Shown in pieces: positions 34,053-44,386 of a stretch of 64,000 nucleotides of DNA. A model generated the notes under the pieces. That model ran no database searches, had not been told where the DNA came from, and saw only the letters and a list, made by a program, of their open reading frames with translations. Made by a program: the position numbers and the translations under genes. The DNA comes from Xiphydria camelus. Lineage: Eukaryota; Arthropoda; Insecta; Hymenoptera; Xiphydriidae. The stretch is from NCBI GenBank assembly GCA_963678675.1, contig OY783192.1, forward strand, positions 36,797,250 to 36,861,249, written 5' to 3'. The first letter of the stretch is position 1, and each line of letters begins with the position of its first letter.

Positions 34053-36395
34053 AACCAAAAAAGTGCGTGCGGTGCGGTGTCACTTGTAGTTGTCGAGCTT
34101 TTTAAATTCTTTTAACGTTTTTAATTGTAGTAATCAATCATGTCATTGGCTTACGAGCTCTTGGCCGATCTCAAGGAGAACGACGATGCCGATGTATTCA
34201 TGGAAGAAACGGAGCTGGATTTTATTCCTGCTGCGGTTCCTGCTGCCATCGAAGAAGAAATAAAAGTCGCATCGGTTCAAGAGCTAGCTAAACTTCGCGA
34301 CTCCTCGCAATTAGAAACAGTAATGTCTCAAATCGAGAAGTACAGTAAAGTTTTGCGAAAATCTACGGATATTATCGATCCGGTAGAGTCTGATCCAGAG
34401 TATCAATTGATCGTAGAAGCCAATAATTTGGCGGTAGACATCGACGAGGAAATAGCAACCATTCACCGTTTCACGAAAGATAAATATTCTAAGAGATTTC
34501 CGGAGCTAGAGTCTTTGGTCGTTGACCCGTTGGAATATGTAATGACGGTGCGAGAACTAGGAAACGATTTGGATAGAGTAAAGAATAACGAGACTCTACA
34601 GCAGTTACTTACTCAAGCGACAATTATAATTGTTTCTGTAACTGCATCTACTACTCAGGGCGAGCTATTAACAGAAGATGAAAAGGAGGCCATATTCGAA
34701 GCATGCGACATGGTTGTAGAACTTAACAATTGTAAATTGAAAATATTTGAATATGTTAAAAGTAGAATAGCATTTGTCGCTCCCAATCTCTCCGTCATTA
34801 TCGGGGCATCCACGGCGGCAAAAATCATGGGCGTTGCTGGAGGACTCGCACAATTATCGAAAATGCCGGCGTGTAACGTCTTGGTTCTGGGTTCGGAGAG
34901 GACGACCTTCTTAGGGCTTTTTCAAGCGACGACTCTAGCTCACACGGGGTTCATATATTACTCGGACATAGTGCAAGGAACACCACTGGATTTACGAATG
35001 AAAGCGGCGAGGTTGGTGGCGGCAAAAAGCTTGTTAGCCGCCAGAGTTGACGCTTGTCACAAAAGTACGGACGGTCAGATCGGTCGAGCGTTGCGCGAGG
35101 AGATTGAAAAGAAACTAGACAAGTTGCAAGAGCCGCCGCCCGTCAAGTTTATCAAACCTCTCCCGAAGCCGATCGATTCGGGTCGAAAGAAACGCGGAGG
35201 AAAACGCGTTCGAAAAATGAAGGAACGCTACGCGATGACAGAGTCCCGGAAACACGCTAACAGGCTGAACTTCGCGGATATTGAAAACGACGCCTATGAA
35301 AAGGATCTTGGATATTTTTGGGGAAAGGCGGGCACAGGTCGCATCAGGTTGCCCCAAATCGATGAGAAGACGAAAGTTCGTATATCGAAAAGGCTTCAGA
35401 AGAACTTGCAGAAGCAGCAGCAGTGGGGCGGCAGCACGACCGTCAAGAGACAAGAATCGGGTAATGCTTCTAGCGTCGCCTTCACGCCTCTGGAAGGTTT
35501 GGCGATAGTCAATCCACAAGCGGCGGAGAAGAAGGTGAACAAGGCGAACGCGAAGTACTTTTCTAACACGGCAGGGTTCTTGAAAGTGAAGAAACCATAA
35601 CGGGACTTCGTAAATTAAGGACAGGAGATATAACAATTAATTTAATCTGCGGGTTTTCTATCTTGCGATTTGTATTTGTACGTATGACTGAGTACATGCG
35701 CGAGTCTGATTTGTAAATCGGTGTGCTGATTTTTATGTGAATGCGCGTAAATAAATGTAGGATAAATTCAGTCAGTAGCTATTAGCGTCTTCATTATCCA
35801 GTCTGTTTGATTTATCTCACTTCATCAGTTCCCTTTTCGAGTACGCGACAAAGTTACGTCAAAAAAAAAAAGAGATAAAGCGACGCGTGCCACACCTGCT
35901 TTCTCTCGCGTGCAGTAATTAAAAATATCTTTGACCACGCTTTGACGCCAGTCGTACTAATCCGTTACGTGGCGCCCTACACGCTGGCCCCCTGTCATAT
36001 AAAATTCGTTCGAATATTTACTGGACTTTATATTACTTCATAAAACTCCTTATCCGTAAATTAACGACAGGAGATATGACGATTAATTTAATCTTGCGAT
36101 TTTTGTTTGTACGTATGACTGAGTATACGCGCGAGTCTAATTTGTAAGTCGCTGTACCGTTGTCACGTGAGTATGTAAATAAATAAAGGACAAATTTAAT
36201 ACCATGTACAATACATTAGATCGAAACTCTTTTTTATTTCTCCTCGTGTGTAATTCTTAACTCCCTTAGTACCGCTCGAACTGATCGACCTGATATAACA
36301 CAGGCTAAAGATTCGTACCGATATTTTCATACAAACGAATTATTTCATTTTATTTTCTCAGTTAGTATCTATAAATATTTATAGCATCAGCAATT
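34053..36395 (+). other. Prp31 retrocopy unit: 5' leader, CDS and long 3' flank
   Basis: Similarity to the parental locus starts at about 34,053 ('aaccaaaa...gcggtgcggtgtcac', compare the complement of 41,840-41,868), runs through the coding region with every intron absent and continues about 795 bases past the stop. It ends at about 36,395 ('tataaatatttatagcatca'). The leader is retained to a sharp edge that probably marks the parental transcription start. No poly(A) tract marks the 3' end. The A-run at 35,862 is also present in the parent, so it is not a tail. Confidence 0.75.
34140..35600 (+). CDS. PRPF31: Intronless Prp31 copy (U4/U6 snRNP protein, intact retrocopy)
   Basis: The family binds the U4 snRNA 5' stem-loop together with the 15.5K protein and holds the U4/U6.U5 tri-snRNP together. 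This frame of 486 residues is close to the usual length. It contains the NOSIC region (about 85-145), the Nop domain with its signature GASTAAKIMGVAGGL (about 222-236) and the Prp31 C-terminal region with KKRGGKRVRKMKERY (about 353-367). All five introns of the nearby parental gene (39,789-41,760) are missing. It differs from the parent at otherwise conserved sites: MSLAYELL for MSLADELL, DLRMKAAR for DLRRKAAR, LGLFQATTLAHTG for SGFSQVTTLPHTG, and three residues lost after DLGY. An AATAAA follows at 35,750. By eye, replacement changes outnumber silent ones in the last-exon portion, so constraint may be relaxed. Whether it is expressed is unknown. Confidence 0.85.
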   Translation: MSLAYELLADLKENDDADVFMEETELDFIPAAVPAAIEEEIKVASVQELAKLRDSSQLETVMSQIEKYSKVLRKSTDIIDPVESDPEYQLIVEANNLAVDIDEEIATIHRFTKDKYSKRFPELESLVVDPLEYVMTVRELGNDLDRVKNNETLQQLLTQATIIIVSVTASTTQGELLTEDEKEAIFEACDMVVELNNCKLKIFEYVKSRIAFVAPNLSVIIGASTAAKIMGVAGGLAQLSKMPACNVLVLGSERTTFLGLFQATTLAHTGFIYYSDIVQGTPLDLRMKAARLVAAKSLLAARVDACHKSTDGQIGRALREEIEKKLDKLQEPPPVKFIKPLPKPIDSGRKKRGGKRVRKMKERYAMTESRKHANRLNFADIENDAYEKDLGYFWGKAGTGRIRLPQIDEKTKVRISKRLQKNLQKQQQWGGSTTVKRQESGNASSVAFTPLEGLAIVNPQAAEKKVNKANAKYFSNTAGFLKVKKP

Positions 36396-36448
36396 ATTTC
36401 CCACGTGATTTTAGGTGGAAATGATATCAGGCTTCGAGCAGTGAGAGG

Positions 36449-36611
36449 CATGGAATACCCTAGTAGCAAAGGATATCTGTCAGACATGTACAAGATGTCT
36501 ATATGTCTAGAAAATGATATCTATATTTGGTATAAATGTGGTCGAAATCTAGATATAGACAGCGTGTGTGTGTAGATGTCTGACAGATATCCTCTGCTAC
36601 TAGGGTATTTA
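36449..36611. repeat. Hairpin-forming inverted repeat
   Basis: Arms 'aataccctagtagcaaagga' with 'tatctgtcagacatgt', and 'agatgtctgacagata' with 'tcctctgctactagggtatt', pair over about 38 bases with few mismatches. The loop is about 80 bases and contains shorter 'agatatag' and 'gtctatatg' repeats. It sits just before the Rel gene. It looks like a foldback element, although cruciform-type regulatory DNA is not excluded. Confidence 0.75.
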
Positions 36612-36762
36612 CATAGCGATGAAAATATGAACAATACTTATTTTACCGCTATCGTCTAAGGTCTAATGTGTCACCGAACGCATTTTTTCAGATCTCTATT
36701 TCCAATGCAAATAAAGTTTTAAGTAGAGTGTGGCGAAGGTGTGGAGCAGGAAAAAAACGGGT

Positions 36763-38636
36763 ATGATCTCGGGAGGCGGCATCGTGGCCGTAAAGGCTGT
36801 CGCGGCATCGGGAAGCCGGACCCAACCACGCGTAGAAATTGTGGAACAACCGACGAGTAAAGCTCTTCGCTTTCGTTATAAATGCGAAGACCGTGGAACA
36901 AATATACCAGGGGTGAACAGCACACCTGAGAACAAGACTTTTCCTAGCATACGAGTGAGTATTTCAAACTCCTGGAGCTCTCACCACATTCCAGGTGTCT
37001 CGAAAATCAATCATATTTGAAACAGATAACAGGTCACAAAGGCCGAGCGGTGGTAGTCGTATCTTGCGTAACCGAAGAAGCGCCGCACAGGCCACATCCT
37101 CACATTCTCGTGGGCAAGGAAGGTTGTAAGAATGGTGTTTATACGTTGGAAATTGCGTCGGGAAACATGACGGTGGCATTTGTCAATCTTGGGATCCAAT
37201 GCGTCAAGAAGAAAGACATCGAGGAGGCCCTTAGGATCAGGGAGGAAATTCGCGTCGACCCCTTTAAAAGTGTGTATTGCAACTTTTTGTCTGAAAGCAC
37301 CTACTCACCGTTTAACGCTCGTCTGATGAAATATAAACTACAATGTCGAACTTTACTTTAACAGCGGGATTTGAGCACAAACGACAGCCGGACAGGATAG
37401 ATCTCAATGCAGTGAGATTGTGTTTCCAAGTTTTCTTAGAGGGTGCGGAAAGGGGAAAATTTATCTTTCCATTACCACCCATTGTCTCGAATCCTATTTA
37501 CAATAAAAGTACGTACGGCAAAAATGCCTTTACCGCGAAGTTACGGAAGTATCTCATAATAAGCACGTTATCGTTACAGAAGTGATATCCGATTCGTCAA
37601 TATGCAAGTGCAGTACTTGTAGTGCATCGGTCGCTGGAAGCACGGAAATGGTTTTGCTGCGCGAGAAAGTGGCAAGGGAGGACATCCAAGTTAGATTTTT
37701 CGAAGAACAAAAGAGGCGGATGATTTGGGAAGGGTTCGGCGATTTCCAACCGATGCAGGTCCACAAGCAAGTACGTAGTTACTCCTTTAATAATTCTGCA
37801 ATTATTCAGTATATATCTGCAGGTAGTCAAACTAATGCAATCCTTATTTTGTTCGTTTCAGTTAGCAGTAGCTCGGATACCTAGCTACCAAATGCAGCAG
37901 GTTGATCAGCCAGTTCAAGTGTACATTCAGCTGAAGAGACTCTCAGATGGTGTGACCAGTGAACCGTTGCCGCTACAACTACCGCCACTAGGTTCAGGTA
38001 GGCTCGCCTTCTGGTCACTGCGCAAGGCGTTTGCCAGGAAGAAGGCTGACACCGCCCTTTTTTGTCTTGATGTTAATTGTATCAAAAGATTGGACGTGTT
38101 AAGAGAATTCGTATTTCTATTTCCTAGATGGCTCAATGACGAACCCGCCACCCATCCAATACAATTTCAATCTCATAAAACCAGAACCAGTGTATAGAGG
38201 ACCTTCTGCCTACGGTTCTCCATACAGAGGCGGATTGGCTGCCGGAGTTGGATCTCTAATATTCCCTGTTGCAAATACCTCGCCCCAACCTTCAGTAGGC
38301 ATGCAAACTCTCCGGTAAGAATAAAACGTATATGATTTGTTTAAGTATGCGAAATGCATTGTAGGATAACTCAGAGAAGCTAATCATTTTGCGCAACAAT
38401 ATAAGCTGTAAAAGATTAATCTTACATTGTTAAGGGGGAGCAAACTATTTGTATTTCACCAATTCCTGAATGTCGATATTTTTTACTTTTACAGTATACA
38501 GGCGTCATCGCCGGGACGCACGCGATCACCTATGAAATACACTCCATACAATATACATACCCCTTATGCAACCAAATATAGCACACGGCAAGACCAGCCC
38601 CCTGCAACTCTGTGTTTCGCATGGTCACAACGTTGA
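36763..38636 (+). CDS. Dorsal/Rel-like protein, short and without a visible NLS
   Basis: Hand-built exons: 36,763-36,954, 37,026-37,269, 37,365-37,508, 37,580-37,770, 37,862-37,997, 38,128-38,314, 38,495-38,636 (411 codons, all GT-AG, phases consistent). The N-terminal Rel DNA-binding half begins VEIVEQPTSKALRFRYKCE and includes VNLGIQCVKKKDIEEAL and LNAVRLCFQVFLEG. The dimerisation half follows (SVAGSTEMVLLREKVAREDI, VRFFEEQ, IQLKRLSDGVTSEPLPLQL). Rel proteins are dimeric transcription factors of the Toll and IMD pathways held in the cytoplasm by IkB/Cactus. Here the recognition loop reads CEDRGTNIPG, one residue shorter than the usual CEGRSAGSIPG. The basic NLS that normally follows the Rel domain is absent: PPLGSG joins directly to a Pro/Gly/Ser/Tyr-rich tail with SAYGSPYRGG. 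A diverged Dorsal duplicate is the best reading. AATAAA at 38,739. Confidence 0.8.
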
Positions 38637-38756
38637 CGCCAACCGCGTGGTGATGCAAGTGTTGCTGGCCCGTCTGAAAGCGGGCGAATGAGGTGTGAAT
38701 GAAGAGACTTGAGTGTATGAAATATTATTCCATTTTGTAATAAATATGCAGGGATA

Positions 38757-39014
38757 AGGAGTTTTATGAAGTAATATAAAGTCCAGTAAATGTTCGAACG
38801 AATTTTATATGACAGGGCCAGCGTGTAGGGCGCCACGTAACGGATTAGTGCGACTGGCGTCAAAGCGTGGTCAAAGATATATTTTGATTACTGCACGCGA
38901 GGAAGCAGGTGTGGCACGCGTCGTTTTATCTCTTTTTTTTTTTGACGTAACTTTGTCACGTACTCGAAAAGGGAACTGATGAAGTGAGACAAATCCAACA
39001 GACTGGATAATGTG
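38757..39014. repeat. Duplicated segment of the Prp31 3' flank
   Basis: Matches 39,362-39,617 in the same orientation nearly base for base: 'ggagttttatgaagtaatat', 'agggcgccacgtaacggatt', 'aactgatgaagtgaga.aaa'. The inverted version lies at 35,800-36,065, in the flank of the retrocopy. The duplication begins directly after the Rel gene's polyadenylation signal. Confidence 0.85.
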
Positions 39015-39788
39015 AAGAATAATTGTTGATGCTATAAATATTTATAGATACTAACTGAGAAAATAAAATGAAATAATTCGTTTGTATGAAAATATCGGTA
39101 CGAATCTTTAGCCTGTGTTATATCAGGTCGATCAGTTCGAGCGGTACTAAGGGAGTTAAGAATTACACACGAGGAGAAATAAAAAAGAGTTTCGATCTAA
39201 TGTATTGTACATGGTATTAAATGTGTCCTTTATTTATTTACATACTCTCGTGAAAACGGTACAGCGACTTACAAATTAGACTCGCGCGTATACTCAGTCA
39301 TACGTACAAACAAAAATCGCAAGATTAAATTAATCGTCATATCTCCTGTCGTTAATTTACGGATAAGGAGTTTTATGAAGTAATATAAAGTCCAGTAAAT
39401 ATTCGAACGAATTTTATATGACAGGGCCAGCGTGTAGGGCGCCACGTAACGGATTAGTACGACTGGCGTCAAAGCGTGGTCAAAGATATTTTTAATTACT
39501 GCACGAGAGAAAGCAGGTGTGGCACGCGTCGCTTTATCTCTTTTTTTTTTTGACGTAACTTTGTCGCGTACTCGAAAAGGGAACTGATGAAGTGAGATAA
39601 ATCCAACAGACTGGATAATGAAGACGCTAATAGCTACTGACTGAATTTATCCTACATTTATTTACGCGCATTCACATAAAAATCAGCACACCGATTTACA
39701 AATCAGACTCGCGCATGTACTCAGTCATACGTACAAATACAAATCGCAAGATAGAAATACCCGCATGTCGTTAAATTACGAAGTCCCG

Positions 39789-41760
39789 TTAGGGTTTCTT
39801 CACTTTGAGGAACCCTGCCGTGTTCGAAAAGTACTTCGCGTTCGCCTCGTTCACCTTCTTCTCCGCCGCTTGTGGATTGACTATCTCCAAACCTTGCAGA
39901 GGCGTGAAGGCGACGCTAGATGCGGTACCGGATACTTGTTTCTTGACGGTCGTGCTGCCGCCCCACTGCTGCTGCTTCTGTAAGTTCTTCTGGAGCGTTT
40001 TCGATATCCGAACTTTCGTCTTCTCGTCGATTTGGGGTAACCTGATGCGTCCCGTGCCCGCCTTACCGATAGTTCCCCGAGAATATCCAAGATCTTCTTG
40101 ATAGGCGTCGCTTTCGATCTAAAAAAAGAAAAATACGTTGAAAACAGATACAGGCCGCGAACGTACAGTGTGATAAATTGAAATACCTACATCCGCGAAG
40201 TTCAGCCTGTTAGCGTGTTTCCGGAACTCTGTGATCGCGTAGCGTTCCTTCATCTTTCGAACGCGCTTTCCTCCGCGTTTCTTTCGACCCGGATCGATCG
40301 GCTTCGGGAGGGGTTTGATAAACTTGACGGGCGGCGGCTCTTGCAACTTGTCTAGTTTCTTTTCAATCTCCTCGCGCAACGCTCGACCGATCTGACTGTC
40401 CGTACTTTCGTGACAAGCGTCGACTCTCGCTGCTAACATGCTTTTTGCCGCCACCAACCTTGCCGCTTTCCTTCGTAAATCCTATAGCGGGTATTTTCAA
40501 TACTTTTTATTGAACACATCATTCCTTTACGTTTCATTACATTACAAATTAGCGCGAAATTTACGCGAAAAAACTTAATTACCGGTGGTGTTTCTTGTAC
40601 TATGTCCGAGTAATATATGAACCCCGTATGAGGTAGAGTCGTCACTTGAGAAAACCCTGAGAGGGTCGTCTTCTTCGAACCCAGAACCAAGACGTTACAC
40701 GCTGGCATTTTCGACAATTTTGTGAGCCCTCCAGCAACGCCCATAATTTTTGCCGCGGTGGATGCCCCGATAATTACGGAGAGATTGGGGGCTATAAATG
40801 CCATTCTGCTTTCAACGTATTCAAATATTTTCAATTTACAATTGTTGAGTTCTACAGCCATGTCGCATGCTTCGCATATGGCCTCCTTTTCGTCCTCTGT
40901 TAATAGCTCTCTGTGAATGATGGGTACAATGTATTAGAAAATATGAGAAATAATTTATTTTTTTGAAATATCGCATGCAGAGTTTCACTCGTATGAATAT
41001 AAATAACGTGTACCCCTGAGTAGTAGATGCGGTTACAGAAACAACCATAATTGTCGCTTGAGTGAGAAACTGCTGTAGAATCTCATTATTTTTTGCTCTA
41101 TCCAAATCGTTTCCTAATTCTCGCACCGTCATTACATATTCCAACGGGCCAACGACCAAAGACTCTAGCTCGGGAAATCTCTTTGAATATTTATCTCTCG
41201 CGAAACGGTGAATGGTTGCTAAGACATAAATTGTTTTATTAAAAGTGGTTTAATTTAATTTTTAAGATGGTTTACTTTTTCTGAAAACCAAACTGGTGAG
41301 AAGTGTCGATGCCTTTGAAGGAAACTTACCTATTTCATCGTCGATATCCACTGCCAAATTATTGGCTTCTACGATCAATTGATACTCTGGATCAGACTCT
41401 ACCGGACCGATAATATCCGCAGATTTTCGCGGAATTTTACTGTACTTCTCGATTTGAGACATAATTTTTTTTAATTGTGAGGAGTCGCGAAGTTTAGCTA
41501 GCTCCCGAACCGATGCGACTTTTATTTCTACAAAGAGAAGGGTTATTGAAAAATAATTCGGGCCCGCACTTTCGCCCGACTGAATTTATAAGCATCGATA
41601 AAACAAACATTTTATTCAGAAATAGAAAGAAATTGTCATAACCTTCTTCGATGGCAGCAGGAACCGCAGCAGGAATAAAATCCGGCTCCGGTTCTTCCAT
41701 GAATGCATCGGCATCGTCATTCTCCTCGAGATCAGCCAAAAGCTCGTCAGCCAAAGACAT
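39789..41760 (-). CDS. PRPF31: Prp31, U4/U6 snRNP protein (intron-bearing parental gene)
   Basis: Exons, reading leftward: 41,643-41,760, 41,330-41,527, 41,014-41,218, 40,583-40,910, 40,191-40,481, 39,789-40,118 (489 residues plus stop, all GT-AG, phases consistent). The protein matches the family closely: MSLADELLADLEE start, NOSIC region, Nop signature GASTAAKIMGVAGGL, SDIVQETPPDLRRKAARLVA, KKRGGKRVRKMKERY, and the C-terminal SSVAFTPLQGLEIVNPQAAE with YFSNTAGFLKVKK. It acts in the nucleus, binding U4 snRNA with 15.5K and bridging U4/U6 to U5 through Prp6. Its residues stay canonical where the intronless copy has changed, so this is the functional copy. The start faces NSUN6 across 358 bases. 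AATAAA (minus) at 39,657-39,662, with the flank homology extending further to about 39,030. Confidence 0.93.
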
Positions 41761-42118
41761 AACTGATTTTATTACAATGAAAGTCGTTAATAAATTTAAA
41801 CAAACGTAACAACCACGTACAAGTGACACTGCACCGCGCTACACTGTTTTGGTTAACAGCGCCACGGATGCATTTCATGCCAAGCTTCACAGGTGCATTC
41901 GGCAAGTAGCTGTCACAGATAACAGATGTCGTGTTGTTGATGTGCGCGTTAAACATTATCCTCTACCGTCGTAAAGCTAGTAAATGCGCGTAAAGTTCAT
42001 TTAAACAGTGAAAAACAGTGTTAAATAATATCAATTCGAAGCTTTGAAGTGAAAGGTCGATTTGCACGGGGTTGAAACTCGTCGCATTTACACCTAACCT
42101 CAAATTTTTCGAGCTGTC
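41761..42118. promoter_or_regulatory. Shared promoter region between Prp31 and NSUN6
   Basis: This is the only DNA between two divergent start codons. No TATA box is obvious on either side, as is common for housekeeping genes. The Prp31 leader probably begins near 41,868, because similarity to the retrocopy leader stops there. That leaves at most 250 bases for both promoters. Confidence 0.7.
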
Positions 42119-44385
42119 ATGTCTCATATCAAAACTCCTTTCAAGTATAACGTCGCGATACAAACGGAATTAGAGGTTGATTTATCAAAAGTGAGGGAAT
42201 CCGGAGTTCAATTAAGCGATGAGGAGGTTAAGGTACGAATTTATACCGAATGAACATGAATTTTTTTCCTGACGGAGCAATAATTTAATTTGTACTCTAC
42301 AGCAGCTTTTCTATTTCATCTGTTACAGTCAAGATCGGAGAGCACATGTGCTTGGTTGTGTACTACTCCCGGCAGTACGACTTATAGAGTAAATTCTATA
42401 ATGGCGAATACCGACAAAGTAGTCTCGCTTGTTACACACACGCTGAAGGAGGTAAGTGTTTGTAGCTAGAAAATACGCAAAATTTACACTTCGCACACGA
42501 TATCGAGTTTTTTTATATTTACATTTCTGAACAGTACAAACACCCGTTACCGTCTATATTAACAAATCCTTATTTTCCGGAATTGATAACTGTCGATAGA
42601 TGGGATGACTCCGTTGAATTGGATTTGTTGATTCGACAGAACGAAGTGATCGTAGATATCGCGTGCGGCTCTGCGGTCCTTAGGGGTGCCCACGTGTTTG
42701 CACCTGGGGTAATCGGAATTCCCCGAGGTATGCATATCCTGTTGAATGAATTCTAAACATTTTTACAAGTGTTTGATTCCATCCCTGTTTCTCATTTGTG
42801 CGTTGCTTTCACAATTGCTAGCTTTTCTTTAATCTAGTGTCTTTAGAGGTGACTTTTCATGTGAACTTGCGAGATGAGAATATTTTCACGTACTAGAATA
42901 TTTTGCCTTTAGGGAAAATTAGATTCTTGTATCATTTAATATCGACCGATAAAGCATCGCTCATATTCTCAACGTATTGCATAACATACCAAGATGTTTT
43001 GTAGCATATAAATTCGTTGTTCGTTTCCATCAATGCAGGTTTATCGATCGGTTGTAAAGTCAGTGTATTTGCTGATGTAACTAAATGCTGTAAGAAGGGA
43101 GTTATTCGTCTAGAAAACAATTCGGGCAAGTTCTTTCTTGGTAATGGCATCCTGAAGCTGACTAGAGACGATCTATTCAGGCACGGTATTGAGAGTCCAA
43201 GGTCCGGTAGTCCAAATTGGTCTTTCTTAATAGTGCAATCATTTTTTATTGGATTGTCGTTGTCCCACTTCGTATACGCGACGTACTTATCCCTACGTAT
43301 ATGTACATTGTTGCTACAGGGGCATAGCTGTGTTCATGACCGAAGTCGCGTCGCGACTACCAATTTTAAACGAATCTATATTTCCTAAAGGGTGGGCGTT
43401 GCTACAAAATTTACCATCTATAATTTGCTCACGAATCCTCGATCCGCAGCCGCATGAAACCATCCTCGATATGTGCGCTGCGCCGGGGAATAAGACCACA
43501 CATATCTCTGCTCTCATGGCCAACAAGGTAGCGCGAACGATTGAATCCTATACACGCATAACTCTGTGCTAAAAGAAAATATGTGGTACCCATAAAATTC
43601 CCATTCGATCCCTCGTCGTTGCACAGCTTTTTATTTGAACCGACAGTGAGTGTAAAATACTCGTCCTACGATCTCCCTTTGCAGGGGTCTATAATAGCCT
43701 TGGAAAAAATAAAATCCAAGGTGGAACGGATGAAAGATACGTGTCGAAATTTCTCCATCGCGAATGTTCGAATATTTTGTTTCGATTCGACGAAAGCTGC
43801 GTGCGACATAAAAAATAAACCAGTCATTGACGGTCCACCGTTCAGTGAAGAGAGTTTTGACCGTATTCTACTCGATGGTCCTTGCAGTGCTTTGGGGCAA
43901 AGACCGCAGCTTTACAATTCGATAACAATAGCGCAACTTCGTTCTTACGTGCCTTTACAGAAAAAACTCCTTCGTGCGGTACGTTAATAGCATTGGGTCG
44001 ATTCTATAGTTAGAAGTGGATTAATCTAAGTCCACCTCTGCAGAATTGGCTCAATAATATTAACTCTGCTCCATACTGATTCTCTGTTCAGGCTGTACGC
44101 CTTCTGAAACCAGGGGGGCGATTGGTATACAGCACCTGCACGATTACGGTAGCCGAAAATGAGGGCATCGTATCCTGGGCACTGCAGACATTCTCATCCT
44201 TGAGACTGGAGTCCTGCGAGGAAAGGCTGAGTTCCCTTGGACTCAAATCTTTCGGTGCCCCGGGATTGAACGTCGGAGAACTAACCGAGGAACAGTCTAA
44301 CGCGATACGCAGGTTTGGAGAAGAAAGCGATTCGATAGGTTTTTTCATAGCTTGCTTCGTTAAAAATAACGCGCCAACGGATTGA
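42119..44385 (+). CDS. NSUN6: NSUN6, tRNA cytosine-5 methyltransferase
   Basis: Exons: 42,119-42,232, 42,329-42,451, 42,535-42,727, 43,039-43,201, 43,320-43,527, 43,685-43,978, 44,092-44,385 (462 residues, all GT-AG). NSUN6 methylates C72 in the acceptor stem of certain tRNAs (Cys, Thr) and some mRNA sites using S-adenosylmethionine. The PUA domain lies at about residues 110-195 (ILTNPYF..., CGSAVLRGAHVFAPGV). The Rossmann methyltransferase core starts around LQNLPSIICSRILDPQP. SAM-binding motif ILDMCAAPGNKTTHI, motif IV DGPCSALGQRP and motif VI YSTCTIT supply the two cysteines of the family. The end reads DSIGFFIACFVK, as in the human protein. The fourth exon uses the donor at 43,202. The nearer GT at 43,186 would need a different downstream acceptor and fits the family less well. 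AATAAA at 44,387. Confidence 0.93.
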
Positions 44386-44386
44386 A

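Noticed and set aside
35862..35873. A-run after the Prp31 retrocopy as a poly(A) tail
   Set aside because: The same run is present at the matching place in the parental 3' flank (as T on the plus strand near 39,541).
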